Translations under genes and position numbers: made by a program
DNA from: Clostridiales bacterium
GTDB lineage: Bacteria; Bacillota; Clostridia; Christensenellales; Borkfalkiaceae
Reading direction: 5' to 3'
DNA length: 64,000 bases
NCBI GenBank assembly: GCA_022508265.1
Contig: JAFLVP010000004.1
Coordinates: forward strand, 20,372 to 84,371
The notes under the pieces: model-generated
What the model saw: only the letters and a program-made list of their open reading frames with translations
Told to the model about the DNA's origin: nothing
Databases searched by the model: none
Shown: one piece after another, positions 38,478-48,531 of the stretch
Layout of the letters: every line of letters begins with the position of its first letter
Numbering within the stretch: position 1 is the first letter of the stretch

Positions 38478-38629
38478 ACGGCCCCCCTTAATTGGTCTTA
38501 AATAAATTATATCAAAACCGCTGTTATTTGCAAGAGTAAATTACGTTACTTACCCGTTACCCTCCGTTACTTTATAAAAATAATCACTCGGCAAACGTTA
38601 AGTCATTAAAATGCTTATTTATATTTGAC

Positions 38630-38662
38630 GCCCTGCGCCGTCTTGCGCAGGGCGGTTTAATA
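38630..38662. terminator. intrinsic terminator
   Basis: CGCCCTGCGC cgtctt GCGCAGGGCG, T-rich flank. Confidence 0.7.
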
Positions 38663-38721
38663 TTTATTTTGTGTACTTTTCTCCGTATTTTTTAATACAC
38701 TTGTCTACAATCTCTACACGA

Positions 38722-38750
38722 AAAACAGCGGGGCGCCCCGCTGTTTTATA
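38722..38750 (-). terminator. intrinsic terminator of SDR gene
   Basis: AAAACAGCGGGGC GCCCCGCTGTTTT. Confidence 0.85.
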
Positions 38751-38752
38751 TG

Positions 38753-39559
38753 TTACGGTCTTTGTCCCAAACCGCCCTCTAAAGTGAGGGTTTCGCCCGT
38801 CATATACTTGAAGTCGGGAGAGGCGAGTTGAACGCATACCCGACCGATTTCTTTCTCTGCGTCGCCGAAGTGACCTGCGGGCGGTGTTTGGACGTTGGTT
38901 TTGTACGCTTCGGGATACGCATTTTGGAACTGTTCAAGCTGTGCCGTCCAAGCGAGGGGACAGATAACGTTGACGTTTATTCCGTCGGGAGCCCACTCTG
39001 TTGCGGCTACGCGGGTAAGTCCGCGGATACCTTCCTTGGCGGCGGCGTATGCGCACTGCCCGAAGTTTCCGAAAAGCCCCGCGCCCGAGGCAAAATTTAT
39101 AACAGAGCCCTTGGTCTCTTTAAGATAGGGGTAGCACGCTTTCATATAATAGAAAGTTGCGTACAGCCCCGAGTAGAGCGCAAGATTGAACTGCTCGGTG
39201 GTGTGGTCTTTTAAGGCAACACCCGAGGCGGACGCCTGCGCGTTGTTTATGAGCACGTCTATTCTGCCGAAGGTTTCCATAGTCTTTTCAACGACGGTTT
39301 TTACCACCTTTTCGTTGTCCGCGCCCGAATTTACGTCTGCTTGAAGAATTAAAACTTTTATGCCGTAGAGCCGCTCGAGCTCCTCCTTTGCGTCTTCGAG
39401 TTTTTTGAGGTTTCTGCCCGTGATAACGAGGTTTGCGCCCTCTTTTGCATATGCGGTGGCGATACCGTAGCCGATTGAACCGCACCGACCGTCGCCGAGC
39501 ACGGCTCGACCCGCGCCCGTAATAATTGCAGTTTTACCCGTTAAAAATCCCATAATCAT
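38753..39559 (-). CDS. SDR-family NAD(P)-dependent oxidoreductase
   Basis: GKTAIITGAGRAVLGDGRCGSIGYGIA; YAAAKEGIRGLTR. Confidence 0.92.
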   Translation of the reverse strand: MIMGFLTGKTAIITGAGRAVLGDGRCGSIGYGIATAYAKEGANLVITGRNLKKLEDAKEELERLYGIKVLILQADVNSGADNEKVVKTVVEKTMETFGRIDVLINNAQASASGVALKDHTTEQFNLALYSGLYATFYYMKACYPYLKETKGSVINFASGAGLFGNFGQCAYAAAKEGIRGLTRVAATEWAPDGINVNVICPLAWTAQLEQFQNAYPEAYKTNVQTPPAGHFGDAEKEIGRVCVQLASPDFKYMTGETLTLEGGLGQRP

Positions 39560-39568
39560 TTCCTCTTT

Positions 39569-40762
39569 TTATTTATATAACTTCGACACGCCCGTTTTAA
39601 CAGCCGCCTCCGCAACCGCCTTTGCAACGGCTTCATGCGCACGCTTATCCCATGCCTTAGGAAGTATGTACTCGAGGGAGAGCTCCTCGTCCGATACACA
39701 GTTTGCAATTCCGCGCGCCGCCGCTATCATCATCTCTTTGTTTACGGTGTTTGCTCTTACGTCCAGCGCACCGCGGAAGAGTCCGGGGAATACCAAAACG
39801 TTGTTTATTTGGTTGGCGTACTCGGACGAGCCCGTGCCCACAATAAATGCTCCCGCCTCCTTTGCGTCGTTGGGATTAATTTCGGGAACGGGGTTGGCGC
39901 AGGTAAACAATATACATTTATCCGCCATTGACGCTACCATTTCTTTGGTTATGCAGTTGGGACCCGAAACGCCTATAAGCACGTCCGCCCCTTTCATTGC
40001 ATCGGCAAGCAAGCCCTGCTTGTGTGATTTGTTGGTAACTTTTGCAATCTCTTTCTGTGCGGGGTTGAGCCAGTCGTTACCTTCGCAGATAATGCCCTTT
40101 CTGTCGCACATGGTTACGTCTTTCACACCGAAAGATATTAAAAATTTGGCAATTGCAATTCCCGCCGCGCCCGCGCCGTTTATAACGAGCTTTATCTCTT
40201 CTATTTTCTTTCCCGCAAGCTTTAAAGCGTTTAAAAGCGCCGCCGCCGAGACGATTGCCGTGCCGTGCTGGTCGTCGTGGAATACGGGAATGTCCAGCTC
40301 CTCCTTTAGCCTCGTCTCTATTTCGAAACAACGGGGCGCGGAGATGTCCTCAAGGTTAATGCCGCCGAAAGAGCCGGAGATTAACTTTATGGTCTTTATG
40401 ATGTCTTCGGTGTCCTTTGAGCCTATGCAGATGGGGAAGGCGTCCACGTCGCCGAACGCCTTAAAGAGAGCGCACTTACCTTCCATTACGGGCATGCCCG
40501 CCTCGGGCCCTATATCGCCAAGCCCCAAAACCGCCGTGCCGTCCGTGATTACGGGTACGGTGTTCCAACGGCGGGTGAGCTCGAAGCTCTTTTCTTTGTC
40601 CGCGTTGATTGCCATGCAAGGCTCGGCAACGCCGGGGGTGTACGCAAGTGACAATTCCTCTCTGTTCCCTACGGGAACGCGGACCTTTGTCTCTATCTTA
40701 CCCTTCCACTCGCCGTGTCTTTTAAGTGATTCCTTTCTGTAATCCATATTTCTTACTTCCAC
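39569..40762 (-). CDS. NAD(P)-dependent malic enzyme
   Basis: LSLAYTPGVAEPCMAI, FHDDQHGTAIVSAAALLNAL, VINGAGAAGIAIAKFL. Confidence 0.95.
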   Translation of the reverse strand: MEVRNMDYRKESLKRHGEWKGKIETKVRVPVGNREELSLAYTPGVAEPCMAINADKEKSFELTRRWNTVPVITDGTAVLGLGDIGPEAGMPVMEGKCALFKAFGDVDAFPICIGSKDTEDIIKTIKLISGSFGGINLEDISAPRCFEIETRLKEELDIPVFHDDQHGTAIVSAAALLNALKLAGKKIEEIKLVINGAGAAGIAIAKFLISFGVKDVTMCDRKGIICEGNDWLNPAQKEIAKVTNKSHKQGLLADAMKGADVLIGVSGPNCITKEMVASMADKCILFTCANPVPEINPNDAKEAGAFIVGTGSSEYANQINNVLVFPGLFRGALDVRANTVNKEMMIAAARGIANCVSDEELSLEYILPKAWDKRAHEAVAKAVAEAAVKTGVSKLYK

Positions 40763-40907
40763 CGTTTGCTTTTCTTATATTTATATTATACACGACGAAA
40801 ACCGCAAAGTAAAATCTTTAATATAAATTTGTGTGAAAGGTTGCTACCTTCCGCGTTTCCGTTTATGTCAAGTATAGCTAATTTTATGCATTTGATATTT
40901 ATAACAA

Positions 40908-40945
40908 AAGGTCTGGCGTTAGTAACGCCAGACCTAAAAAAGTTT
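40908..40945. terminator. intrinsic terminator
   Basis: AGGTCTGGCGTTAGTAACGCCAGACCT followed by A/T runs. Confidence 0.8.
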
Positions 40946-41027
40946 TATCGTATAAAACCCTGTGGGTTTATTTAACTTTTTTATCTTTAAGTGTCGCACT
41001 TAATTTGATAATTGATTTAAATGCTAT

Positions 41028-41435
41028 TTAATACAATATATTTGCGACAATAAAGCTTACAATAAAAATCGAATAACCTAATACAACCCAAAATCTCAGT
41101 TCTTTTTTTAGAGAAAGTAATTGTCGGTCTCCGTTTATATGATCGGTGTTGCAATATCCTAGAAACAAAAAACCAATATTCGAGCACGTGCAAGATATAT
41201 AGTATGCACCCCGAAAAAAATAGTTCGCTTTTTCTACCCAGATTAACGCAAACACATTCCATTTAAACTGCCAAGCTTCTAAATAGACAAGACCGATAGG
41301 TATTACAATGGCCAAAAGGCTTCCGATTACCCAGTATATTATCCACTTGGCGCTCGGTTTTTTTGCTTCTTGGCAATAAACCCCGATATCATCTTTGAAG
41401 ATTTCTTTAAAAAAACAAATCAATCTTTTTAACAT
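41028..41435 (-). CDS. small membrane protein, candidate immunity protein for orphan Rhs tip
   Basis: 135 aa, about 3-4 TM segments; starts 5 nt after the orphan Rhs tip ORF. Confidence 0.5.
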   Translation of the reverse strand: MLKRLICFFKEIFKDDIGVYCQEAKKPSAKWIIYWVIGSLLAIVIPIGLVYLEAWQFKWNVFALIWVEKANYFFRGAYYISCTCSNIGFLFLGYCNTDHINGDRQLLSLKKELRFWVVLGYSIFIVSFIVANILY

Positions 41436-41440
41436 TATCT

Positions 41441-42262
41441 CTAACCCAATAAGATATTTTTAGTCTTTAACCAGAAATAACTTAAAATAGAATCTACACC
41501 CTCAATAAAACTTTCAGACATAATCTCTTTTAAAAATACGCTCATAGTTGTCTTGCGGGTTTCTTTAAATATTGGTTTCAATAATTGGGGACCTACTTTA
41601 CTTGACCCTTTACTTATAAGCTCTCCACCATAAGCAAAGATTGCAGATAAAGCTACATTTTCAACAGTCTCCCATAAAAACTCTTGAGAGGTTCGCGTTT
41701 CTTGTCCAGTAAGTAAGTTTAGCCCATATGTTGTTAAATCTGCAACTAAAGATCCAACAACCGACGACGCAACGGGCCCGCCTATCGTAGCCAAAGCGCC
41801 AGCAACTGCACCACCGACACCAGCTCCGACATAAGTTTGCCACGATGAAAATTTTCCACCATTTAATACGTCGCTGACTAGTTGTCCAAAAAGCCCAGCA
41901 AATAACCCAATAGCAGCTCCCAATAATACCTGAGGAAAATGCCCGTCCGAGTCCGTATTCATTACGGGATTGTTGCCGCAATATGCATATAAGTTAAGTC
42001 CGTTTATTGTTTCGGGGTCGACATATTCAATAGAGTCTATATTTATAAATCTGCCAACTTCGGGGTCATAGTAACGGGTTTTCAGATAGTAGAAGCTCGT
42101 TTCGGTATCGTAGTAGTAGCTTCTGTAACGGAAAGGGTTGGCATTTGGAAGAGGTAAATGATCCGCTCCCGCGGTTATTGTATGGTTGCCCCATGCATTA
42201 TACGAATATTTTACTACAACCTTACCTGCGTTGTCAAGAATGGCTATTACATTGCCCTGCAT
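41441..42262 (-). CDS. orphan Rhs core/toxin-tip fragment
   Basis: FRYRSYYYDTETSFYYLKTRYYDPEVGRFINIDSIEYVDPETINGLNLYAYCGNNPVMNTDSDG followed by a divergent Gly-rich hydrophobic C-terminus; lacks upstream Rhs repeats. Confidence 0.85.
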   Translation of the reverse strand: MQGNVIAILDNAGKVVVKYSYNAWGNHTITAGADHLPLPNANPFRYRSYYYDTETSFYYLKTRYYDPEVGRFINIDSIEYVDPETINGLNLYAYCGNNPVMNTDSDGHFPQVLLGAAIGLFAGLFGQLVSDVLNGGKFSSWQTYVGAGVGGAVAGALATIGGPVASSVVGSLVADLTTYGLNLLTGQETRTSQEFLWETVENVALSAIFAYGGELISKGSSKVGPQLLKPIFKETRKTTMSVFLKEIMSESFIEGVDSILSYFWLKTKNILLG

Positions 42263-42411
42263 GTCATTGCGGGCGTAATACCTTTGTACTGTAAGTAACT
42301 CTCTATTTTATTTAGTAAAAAAAATGGGTTTGAAGAAATACAAACCCATTCATTATACTTGAGAAATTATTGTTGTTTGTAAGTTTTAATGATTTTATAA
42401 GTACCGATAGA

Positions 42412-42765
42412 TTAAAATTTAATATCTTTTAAAAGCGCTTTTTCTATACTTAAAAAAGTATAAGCCATACATATTGGAGTGATAAATGCTAAAATCAAAC
42501 TTAATACTAACATCAAATCAGCTTTGAGCGGTAATATAACATACATATAAATTAAAAGTCCTGCAACACAAATAACGGTAATCGGAACGACCAAACTAAA
42601 GCAGTAGACATAAAATTTAAAACTACCTTTGGCTTTTGAAATATTGTACATACTCGTACCCAATGCTATTGCCCACCCTATTAAAGGAATTAAAGCTAAT
42701 AAAAGCTGCGTTTTAAACTTTATTAATTTTTTCTGCGGCTTAACATCATTTAAATCATTAAACAT
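42412..42765 (-). CDS. small membrane protein, candidate immunity protein for the full-length Rhs
   Basis: 117 aa, about 3 TM; 13 nt downstream of the Rhs stop. Confidence 0.5.
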   Translation of the reverse strand: MFNDLNDVKPQKKLIKFKTQLLLALIPLIGWAIALGTSMYNISKAKGSFKFYVYCFSLVVPITVICVAGLLIYMYVILPLKADLMLVLSLILAFITPICMAYTFLSIEKALLKDIKF

Positions 42766-42778
42766 TTTTAAAACTTCC

Positions 42779-45700
42779 TTACCATAATTTTAGTGTAAAC
42801 ATCAAGCCTATGCCTTTTGCTGCTCCGACTTTTATTTGTCCGTTTTGAATTTTGAACACAAAACCCTCCGAACCCACTAATACTTCCGCATCAAAGTGTT
42901 CTGTATATGCACCAATTGTAAGCACCGTAGTCATAAATTCTACACCTATTCCGTCTGCTATATCGATACCACATGACGCTGATAAAGTTCCCACTTTCAG
43001 TCCCAAATAACCATTATCATCAACATTGTATCTTCCCTCAAATAAACTAAGATTGGCATCAATAAATGTAACACCCGTTGTTTTTACTGTAAGGACTTGC
43101 ATCGAGCCACTAATTGCTCTTGCTTCAAAATGCGATAAGAAGCGTTCGCCTAAATAAGCAAGATCGTTGCCTAAGTTGTTGAAACCGCTTAAATATCGCC
43201 TTTTAGGTGTATATCTTCCGCTATATAATAGTGCCCATTCAAATGAAAATAATGAAAAAATGTTTACATCGAAACTACTTTTGGGAGCAGTACCATTTTC
43301 ATCTTTATAAATTATAGGATTATTGCCACAATATGCATATAAGTTAAGTCCGTTTATAATTTCAGGATCGGCATATTGAATTGAGTCTATATTTATAAAT
43401 CTGCCTACTTCGGGGTCGTAATATCTTGTCTTTAAGTAATATAATCCCGTTTCAGTATCGTAGTAGTAGCTTCTGTAACGGAACGGGTTGGCATTTGCAA
43501 GAGGTAAGTACTTATCTTCTGCGATTATACTATGATTGCCCCAGGCATCGTAGCGATATTCTACCACCATATTGTCATTTGTGTCAAGTATAGCTACAAT
43601 ATTGCCCTGTATATCTTTACAGTAAGTATAATATTCGCCGAGATAGTTTATCCCAACTAAACCATAATGGTCATAGAAAAATTCTAAGCCGTTGCTCTGC
43701 TTTTTGAGTCTGCCCGCACTGTCGTAAGTAAACTTTATATCGTTTTTCTTTGTTCTCAATCCAAACGCGTCATACTCAAACGTAGTTCCGTTGTAACTTG
43801 CAAGCAGTCTGCCACGCGTCCACTCTGCGGGATTTCCACGGTAAATTACAGGATTTCCTACTTTATCATATTCGCACTCCTCGTTATTATACGATATCAG
43901 TCTGCCATTGTCATATTCTAATATTTTTTTGCTTTTTATTATGGGTGACCCGTTAAAAGTATATATAGATTCTTCTTTTAAAGTGATATTTCCGTTATTG
44001 TCATATGTGAAGAAATAACTCTTATCAAAATCTTTATTATCCTCCCTTACAAGTCGGTCTAACGCATCATAGGTATATTTTGCAACGAGTTCTCCGTTTC
44101 TCTCTATCGTGCTTATATTGCCGTGAGCATCGTAAGTATAATATAACGTCCTGCTGGTAGAGTTATAGCTTCTGTAGTTAAAACGGCCGGGTAAATTTGT
44201 AGCGTTATCCCCGAACTTTAAATAAGTTACGCGTTCTTCCGGATTATCCATGTTTGCGCAATACACGGTTCTGCCCAAGTATCTTCCGTTTGCATCCGTT
44301 TTATACTTTATTTTGAAAGGACCCGTTATTGCTGTCGTTATGTTTTCATTAAATTCGTCATGCTCATAAATGCAACCGTTGTCATAACTCAAAAGCCCTG
44401 CAATATCGTAACAATAGCTTTCTGCGTCCTGCCATTCTCCGTTTATAAATGTGTGTACAGAAAGCAGATTTCCGTACGAATCGTACTTAAGCTGTTTTTC
44501 CGCGCCCGTTAAATAATCTTTTTCGGTTTCCGTGCAAGTATCGAAATCGTAATGGCTTTCATAAATAAGCTCGCCGTTATAATATATCTTTTTAAAGCTC
44601 TGCGCCTTATCGGCCACCGCCTTAAACTTTTCGCCGTTTGCGTTGATGCGCGTTATTTTGTCCACCTTTATATCGTCTTCAATAACGTTATCCTCATACA
44701 GATAACTTTCGTATAGCTCATTATTCAAATATATTTTGCTTATCCGACGCTTTTTGTCATACTCATACGTTATGGGGATATTTCCGCTGTGATTAAATTC
44801 CGAAATCTCGTCTATGCTATATTCGGTTGAATTAGCGTTTTCCACACTGCCAATTGCTGCCGACATTTTAGTTACCCGATCACGATTATCGTATGTATAA
44901 AAATACTTACCGCCCTTGGGCATTGTGATTTTGTTAATCAACTCCGTATCGCCCGAGTATGCGTATTCTACGGAATTTAAACCGGTTTCGTCCTTTACTC
45001 CTATAATACGGTGCAAGCTGTCATACGATGTTTCGGAAATAAATGTTTCGTTGTCCTCCGAGCCGTTCACAGAGCCCGTCACAGATTTCTTTATCAAATC
45101 ACCACTTTCGCTATAAGTGTAAGTTTCCGTTTTTGTTTTGGAACTTTTTCCATTAAATTTTCTGGTTTGGACTTCCGCTACGGAACTTGAATTGCCTACA
45201 TATTTATATCTGGTTTCGCAGATTAATACCGCGTTATCGTAATTTTCCTTTTCGTCGATGCGTGCAACGCGGTGTTCGTCGTCATAGGTATACGTTTGTT
45301 CTATATTCTTTGTTCTCCCTCCTGCAAGTCTGATATTCTGTGTCTTAGAAGAGGAAACCGCATTATAGTTATCGAGCTTTATGGTGTTAATTTCATCTTC
45401 TATAAATTCGAACTCATCCAGCGGCTTTTTGTTTAAAGTATTTACATGGGATTTGTATGTTGTGTAGCCTTCATACGCAATGTACTCGTACTTTTCCGCC
45501 GCCACAACTCTATTTGCCGATACTGCAAAATATTCGCACTTTTCGCCTTTGTCGTTAAATACATATATCGATTTATTCTCGTCGGAATCGGTAATAATCG
45601 TGCGGCTTTCGGAGTAATCAAAATCCAGCTTTGAAAGTTCGGTTTTTAAGCTTGTCCCTTCGGGCACTTTGCTTAACATAGAATATTCCGTGATTGTTTT

Positions 45701-47989
45701 TACTCCACCGTAATTGGGCGACATATCATTATACACAATTTCGCTTTTATATCCGTCGGAGTCTATTACAGCCGATACTCTTTTGCTAAGAATGTTGTCA
45801 TAATCTAAATTTACCGTCTTGCCGTTGAAAGAAATACTGCCAAGCTGGCGCGGGTAGCCGGTCAGATAGTTAAATTTAATTACTCGGCCGCGCTGGTCCG
45901 TGATTGACGTTAAAAATATATTGTCGTAATCGAATATTATTTCTTTACCGTTGCAATCGGTTATCTTTGAAATGCTACCGTAAGTATCATATGAAATGGT
46001 AAAATAATTACCGAATTCGTCGTTGACCATTACCATTTCGCCGTATTTATTAAATCCTTTTGTCAAACCGTTACCTTTAAGCCATAAAACGGGCTTGGAT
46101 GTTGCATTTTTGTAATATTCACTGTTGGAAACAACTTCGGTAGGATTTGAAAGCAAAAACTGATTTCCTGCAGCCTGGTATTCGATAGTGACGGGATTCT
46201 TGTTAAATAAAAGAGTATTTGTTTTTGAGTCAAAAACAAATTTATTTTCATCATTAACATCGTCTTCATTTAAATAGTACTTCTTACCGTCGGTTATGCA
46301 ATAAAGTACCATATTCAACTCGTGTGCATTGCCCGCGGCGTCAGTATAGGCATACTTTTTTATGTGTTCGTTTGTATCATCGGCGCAAACGAGTTTTTCG
46401 TGCAAATTTATTCTGAAATTGTTTCCGTAAGAGTTATATACCGAATTGTCGTCGTATATATGGGAAATTCCATAGCCGAGAAGCGCCTTATCGGAAGGTA
46501 TATCGTTTATTATAAAAGTTGCTTTTCCGTCGTATAAGTCAACACTGAGTTGCGTATTACCGACAAGGGGGAATTCTTTTACTGTTTTTTGCGCTCCCGA
46601 GGGAACTGCACGTGATAAAAATATTATAGGCGCCAAAGTCCCGTTAACACAGAATTCGTACGAATTGTCGCAGTAGGTAAAAATCAATTCAATATCTTTA
46701 TCGTCCAAAGCGTCTACAACTCCGATATCCACATACACGGTGTTTAACTTTTCTGGCTTGCGGTAACGCTTGCCGTTTACACAAAATTCTGTAGGTTGCG
46801 CCATTTTTGTATCCGTAAACAACTGCATTTTTAGATTTACAGACTCAAAATTACCAAAGTCTATATCTTTTTTACGAATTTTTACTACCGTTCGCGTTTG
46901 TTTACCACCCGACATATTGAAGTAAATTCTTCCATAGCCAATTGTTTTCCAGTTAAGTCCGTTTGTGCTTTCCTGTATTTCCGCCGAAGGCGCTATACGC
47001 TGACCGTAAATATTTACTATTACCTGCGTAGATAAGTGCTTATACGTTATTGTAACTGTCTTATTGGTTACAGTCATATCGCTGTTTGCCAGTGTATAGT
47101 CCGTTAAAATCTTTTCCTCGCCGTCGTAGTAAACCTTTTTTACCACCATTCCCGTCGGGTTAAAGGTGTCCCCGCTCAAATAGCTCATTTTAGTCGGCAT
47201 AGTTTCAACGTAAATATATTTCGGACCAACAGTAATAGGCAAGTCATATGAAACACCTTGATAAGTTATGGTAATAAATTTATCTTCTATCTCCAGTCCG
47301 CGTTTAGGATAAAAATCGTATTCTAATATTTCGTTAACTAGGCCGTCTTCAGAACATACCAAAACCGTCATCCCCGTACTGTCAAATATTTCCCCTTCTT
47401 TATAGAACATCTTGTCGGGATTGTTTGCAATTTTTAAGCTGCTTATTTGAAAAATATTCGAACAAGTGCCGCTATAAATAGCGCATTTCTGCAAATCAAG
47501 TGCTTCTATTCCATCCCACTTTGCTTTAAATATAAAATCGGCGCTTCCGGTCTGTGCAAATATTTCGTCCAACTGTACTTCATAATGCTTGTTGTCCGGA
47601 TAAGAGTAGTGATAATTTCCTATAAACACTTCATCTGTTGCAGAATAAATTGAAAAAAGTGTATGAAACATTCTGGAAGTGCCATAAAAGCTCAAAACGG
47701 CGTTCTGCCCAAAATCGGCTACAACTTTATCGTAATTGACTTTTACCTTGAACCAGTCATTATATTCTAACCCGATTCCGTCACCGCTATAGGGTTGTCC
47801 GTTGAATTCTACAATCTCAAAGTATTCGTTTGGATACCCGTCTGCACTCTCTCCGCTGCTGACCCGCACGGCCGCGACTTCTTCCGTAATAGTATTTTTG
47901 TCCTCTTGCTCCGCCGACTTTTCCGTCAACGGTTCACTGTTTTCAGCCTGCAATTTTGCAACAAGTTCTTGAATTTTTTTGTTTTTCAT
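42779..47989 (-). CDS. RHS/YD-repeat polymorphic toxin-like protein with Ig-like N-terminal region and variable C-terminal tip
   Basis: Track ORF starts 48106; SD-supported ATG (AAGGAGAAAAAATG) at 47989, MKNKKIQELVAKLQ; many YDxxGN/YD repeats; core RYRSYYYDTETGLYYLKTRYYDPEVGRFINIDSIQYADPEIINGLNLYAYCGNNP. Confidence 0.92.
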   Translation of the reverse strand: MKNKKIQELVAKLQAENSEPLTEKSAEQEDKNTITEEVAAVRVSSGESADGYPNEYFEIVEFNGQPYSGDGIGLEYNDWFKVKVNYDKVVADFGQNAVLSFYGTSRMFHTLFSIYSATDEVFIGNYHYSYPDNKHYEVQLDEIFAQTGSADFIFKAKWDGIEALDLQKCAIYSGTCSNIFQISSLKIANNPDKMFYKEGEIFDSTGMTVLVCSEDGLVNEILEYDFYPKRGLEIEDKFITITYQGVSYDLPITVGPKYIYVETMPTKMSYLSGDTFNPTGMVVKKVYYDGEEKILTDYTLANSDMTVTNKTVTITYKHLSTQVIVNIYGQRIAPSAEIQESTNGLNWKTIGYGRIYFNMSGGKQTRTVVKIRKKDIDFGNFESVNLKMQLFTDTKMAQPTEFCVNGKRYRKPEKLNTVYVDIGVVDALDDKDIELIFTYCDNSYEFCVNGTLAPIIFLSRAVPSGAQKTVKEFPLVGNTQLSVDLYDGKATFIINDIPSDKALLGYGISHIYDDNSVYNSYGNNFRINLHEKLVCADDTNEHIKKYAYTDAAGNAHELNMVLYCITDGKKYYLNEDDVNDENKFVFDSKTNTLLFNKNPVTIEYQAAGNQFLLSNPTEVVSNSEYYKNATSKPVLWLKGNGLTKGFNKYGEMVMVNDEFGNYFTISYDTYGSISKITDCNGKEIIFDYDNIFLTSITDQRGRVIKFNYLTGYPRQLGSISFNGKTVNLDYDNILSKRVSAVIDSDGYKSEIVYNDMSPNYGGVKTITEYSMLSKVPEGTSLKTELSKLDFDYSESRTIITDSDENKSIYVFNDKGEKCEYFAVSANRVVAAEKYEYIAYEGYTTYKSHVNTLNKKPLDEFEFIEDEINTIKLDNYNAVSSSKTQNIRLAGGRTKNIEQTYTYDDEHRVARIDEKENYDNAVLICETRYKYVGNSSSVAEVQTRKFNGKSSKTKTETYTYSESGDLIKKSVTGSVNGSEDNETFISETSYDSLHRIIGVKDETGLNSVEYAYSGDTELINKITMPKGGKYFYTYDNRDRVTKMSAAIGSVENANSTEYSIDEISEFNHSGNIPITYEYDKKRRISKIYLNNELYESYLYEDNVIEDDIKVDKITRINANGEKFKAVADKAQSFKKIYYNGELIYESHYDFDTCTETEKDYLTGAEKQLKYDSYGNLLSVHTFINGEWQDAESYCYDIAGLLSYDNGCIYEHDEFNENITTAITGPFKIKYKTDANGRYLGRTVYCANMDNPEERVTYLKFGDNATNLPGRFNYRSYNSTSRTLYYTYDAHGNISTIERNGELVAKYTYDALDRLVREDNKDFDKSYFFTYDNNGNITLKEESIYTFNGSPIIKSKKILEYDNGRLISYNNEECEYDKVGNPVIYRGNPAEWTRGRLLASYNGTTFEYDAFGLRTKKNDIKFTYDSAGRLKKQSNGLEFFYDHYGLVGINYLGEYYTYCKDIQGNIVAILDTNDNMVVEYRYDAWGNHSIIAEDKYLPLANANPFRYRSYYYDTETGLYYLKTRYYDPEVGRFINIDSIQYADPEIINGLNLYAYCGNNPIIYKDENGTAPKSSFDVNIFSLFSFEWALLYSGRYTPKRRYLSGFNNLGNDLAYLGERFLSHFEARAISGSMQVLTVKTTGVTFIDANLSLFEGRYNVDDNGYLGLKVGTLSASCGIDIADGIGVEFMTTVLTIGAYTEHFDAEVLVGSEGFVFKIQNGQIKVGAAKGIGLMFTLKLW

Positions 47990-48176
47990 TTTTTCTCCTT
48001 TTGTCTGCCGTCTTAAAATCCCTGCTTGCGCGCCATCCGCCCCCGCCACACGAACTTTGCGCTGCGCAAAAATTTTTACGCAAACATATGTTTTTTGTGG
48101 CCGCATTATATATTACGTTTTCGGCAAAGTCAATACTTTAATCACATATATTTTTTAATTTTTTACAAACAAAAAA

Positions 48177-48206
48177 ACGAGTTCGGTACAATACGAACTC
48201 GTTCAC
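48177..48206. terminator. intrinsic terminator-like hairpin
   Basis: AACGAGTTCG gtacaata CGAACTCGTT. Confidence 0.65.
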
Positions 48207-48501
48207 AAAAGCAAGAAGTTTGCGGCACAAATACCGTTTGACAACTCGCGCTTTAAGTAATATTATTTTCAAATTTAAAGGACGGGTGCTTGCTCTTCTT
48301 TAAATTCGGCAAGCCGGGCGATAACTTCTGGCACAATATCACTTACAACAGAGCATAGCAAAACATTGCGGTTTTTCGGTGCCCGAGGCAAGACTTGTAA
48401 GGATATGAGCGAAGCGAACGACAGAATAGCGTATTGCTACTTTTGTTTTGCAAAAGACAAGCGTGTTACTGTGCACGGCGAGCGGGTGAATGCCGACCGA
48501 G

Positions 48502-48531
48502 AAAAAAACGACAACACTTGCATGTTGTCGT
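48502..48531 (-). terminator. terminator immediately downstream of the tRNA-Leu 3' fragment
   Basis: minus strand ACGACAACA tgcaag TGTTGTCGT TTTTTT, adjacent to the CCA end. Confidence 0.85.

Noticed and set aside
39666-40742. 358-aa plus-strand ORF
   Set aside because: Antisense to the well-supported malic enzyme.
47990-48106. N-terminal 39-aa extension of the Rhs ORF
   Set aside because: A strong SD and ATG at 47989 indicate the real start.
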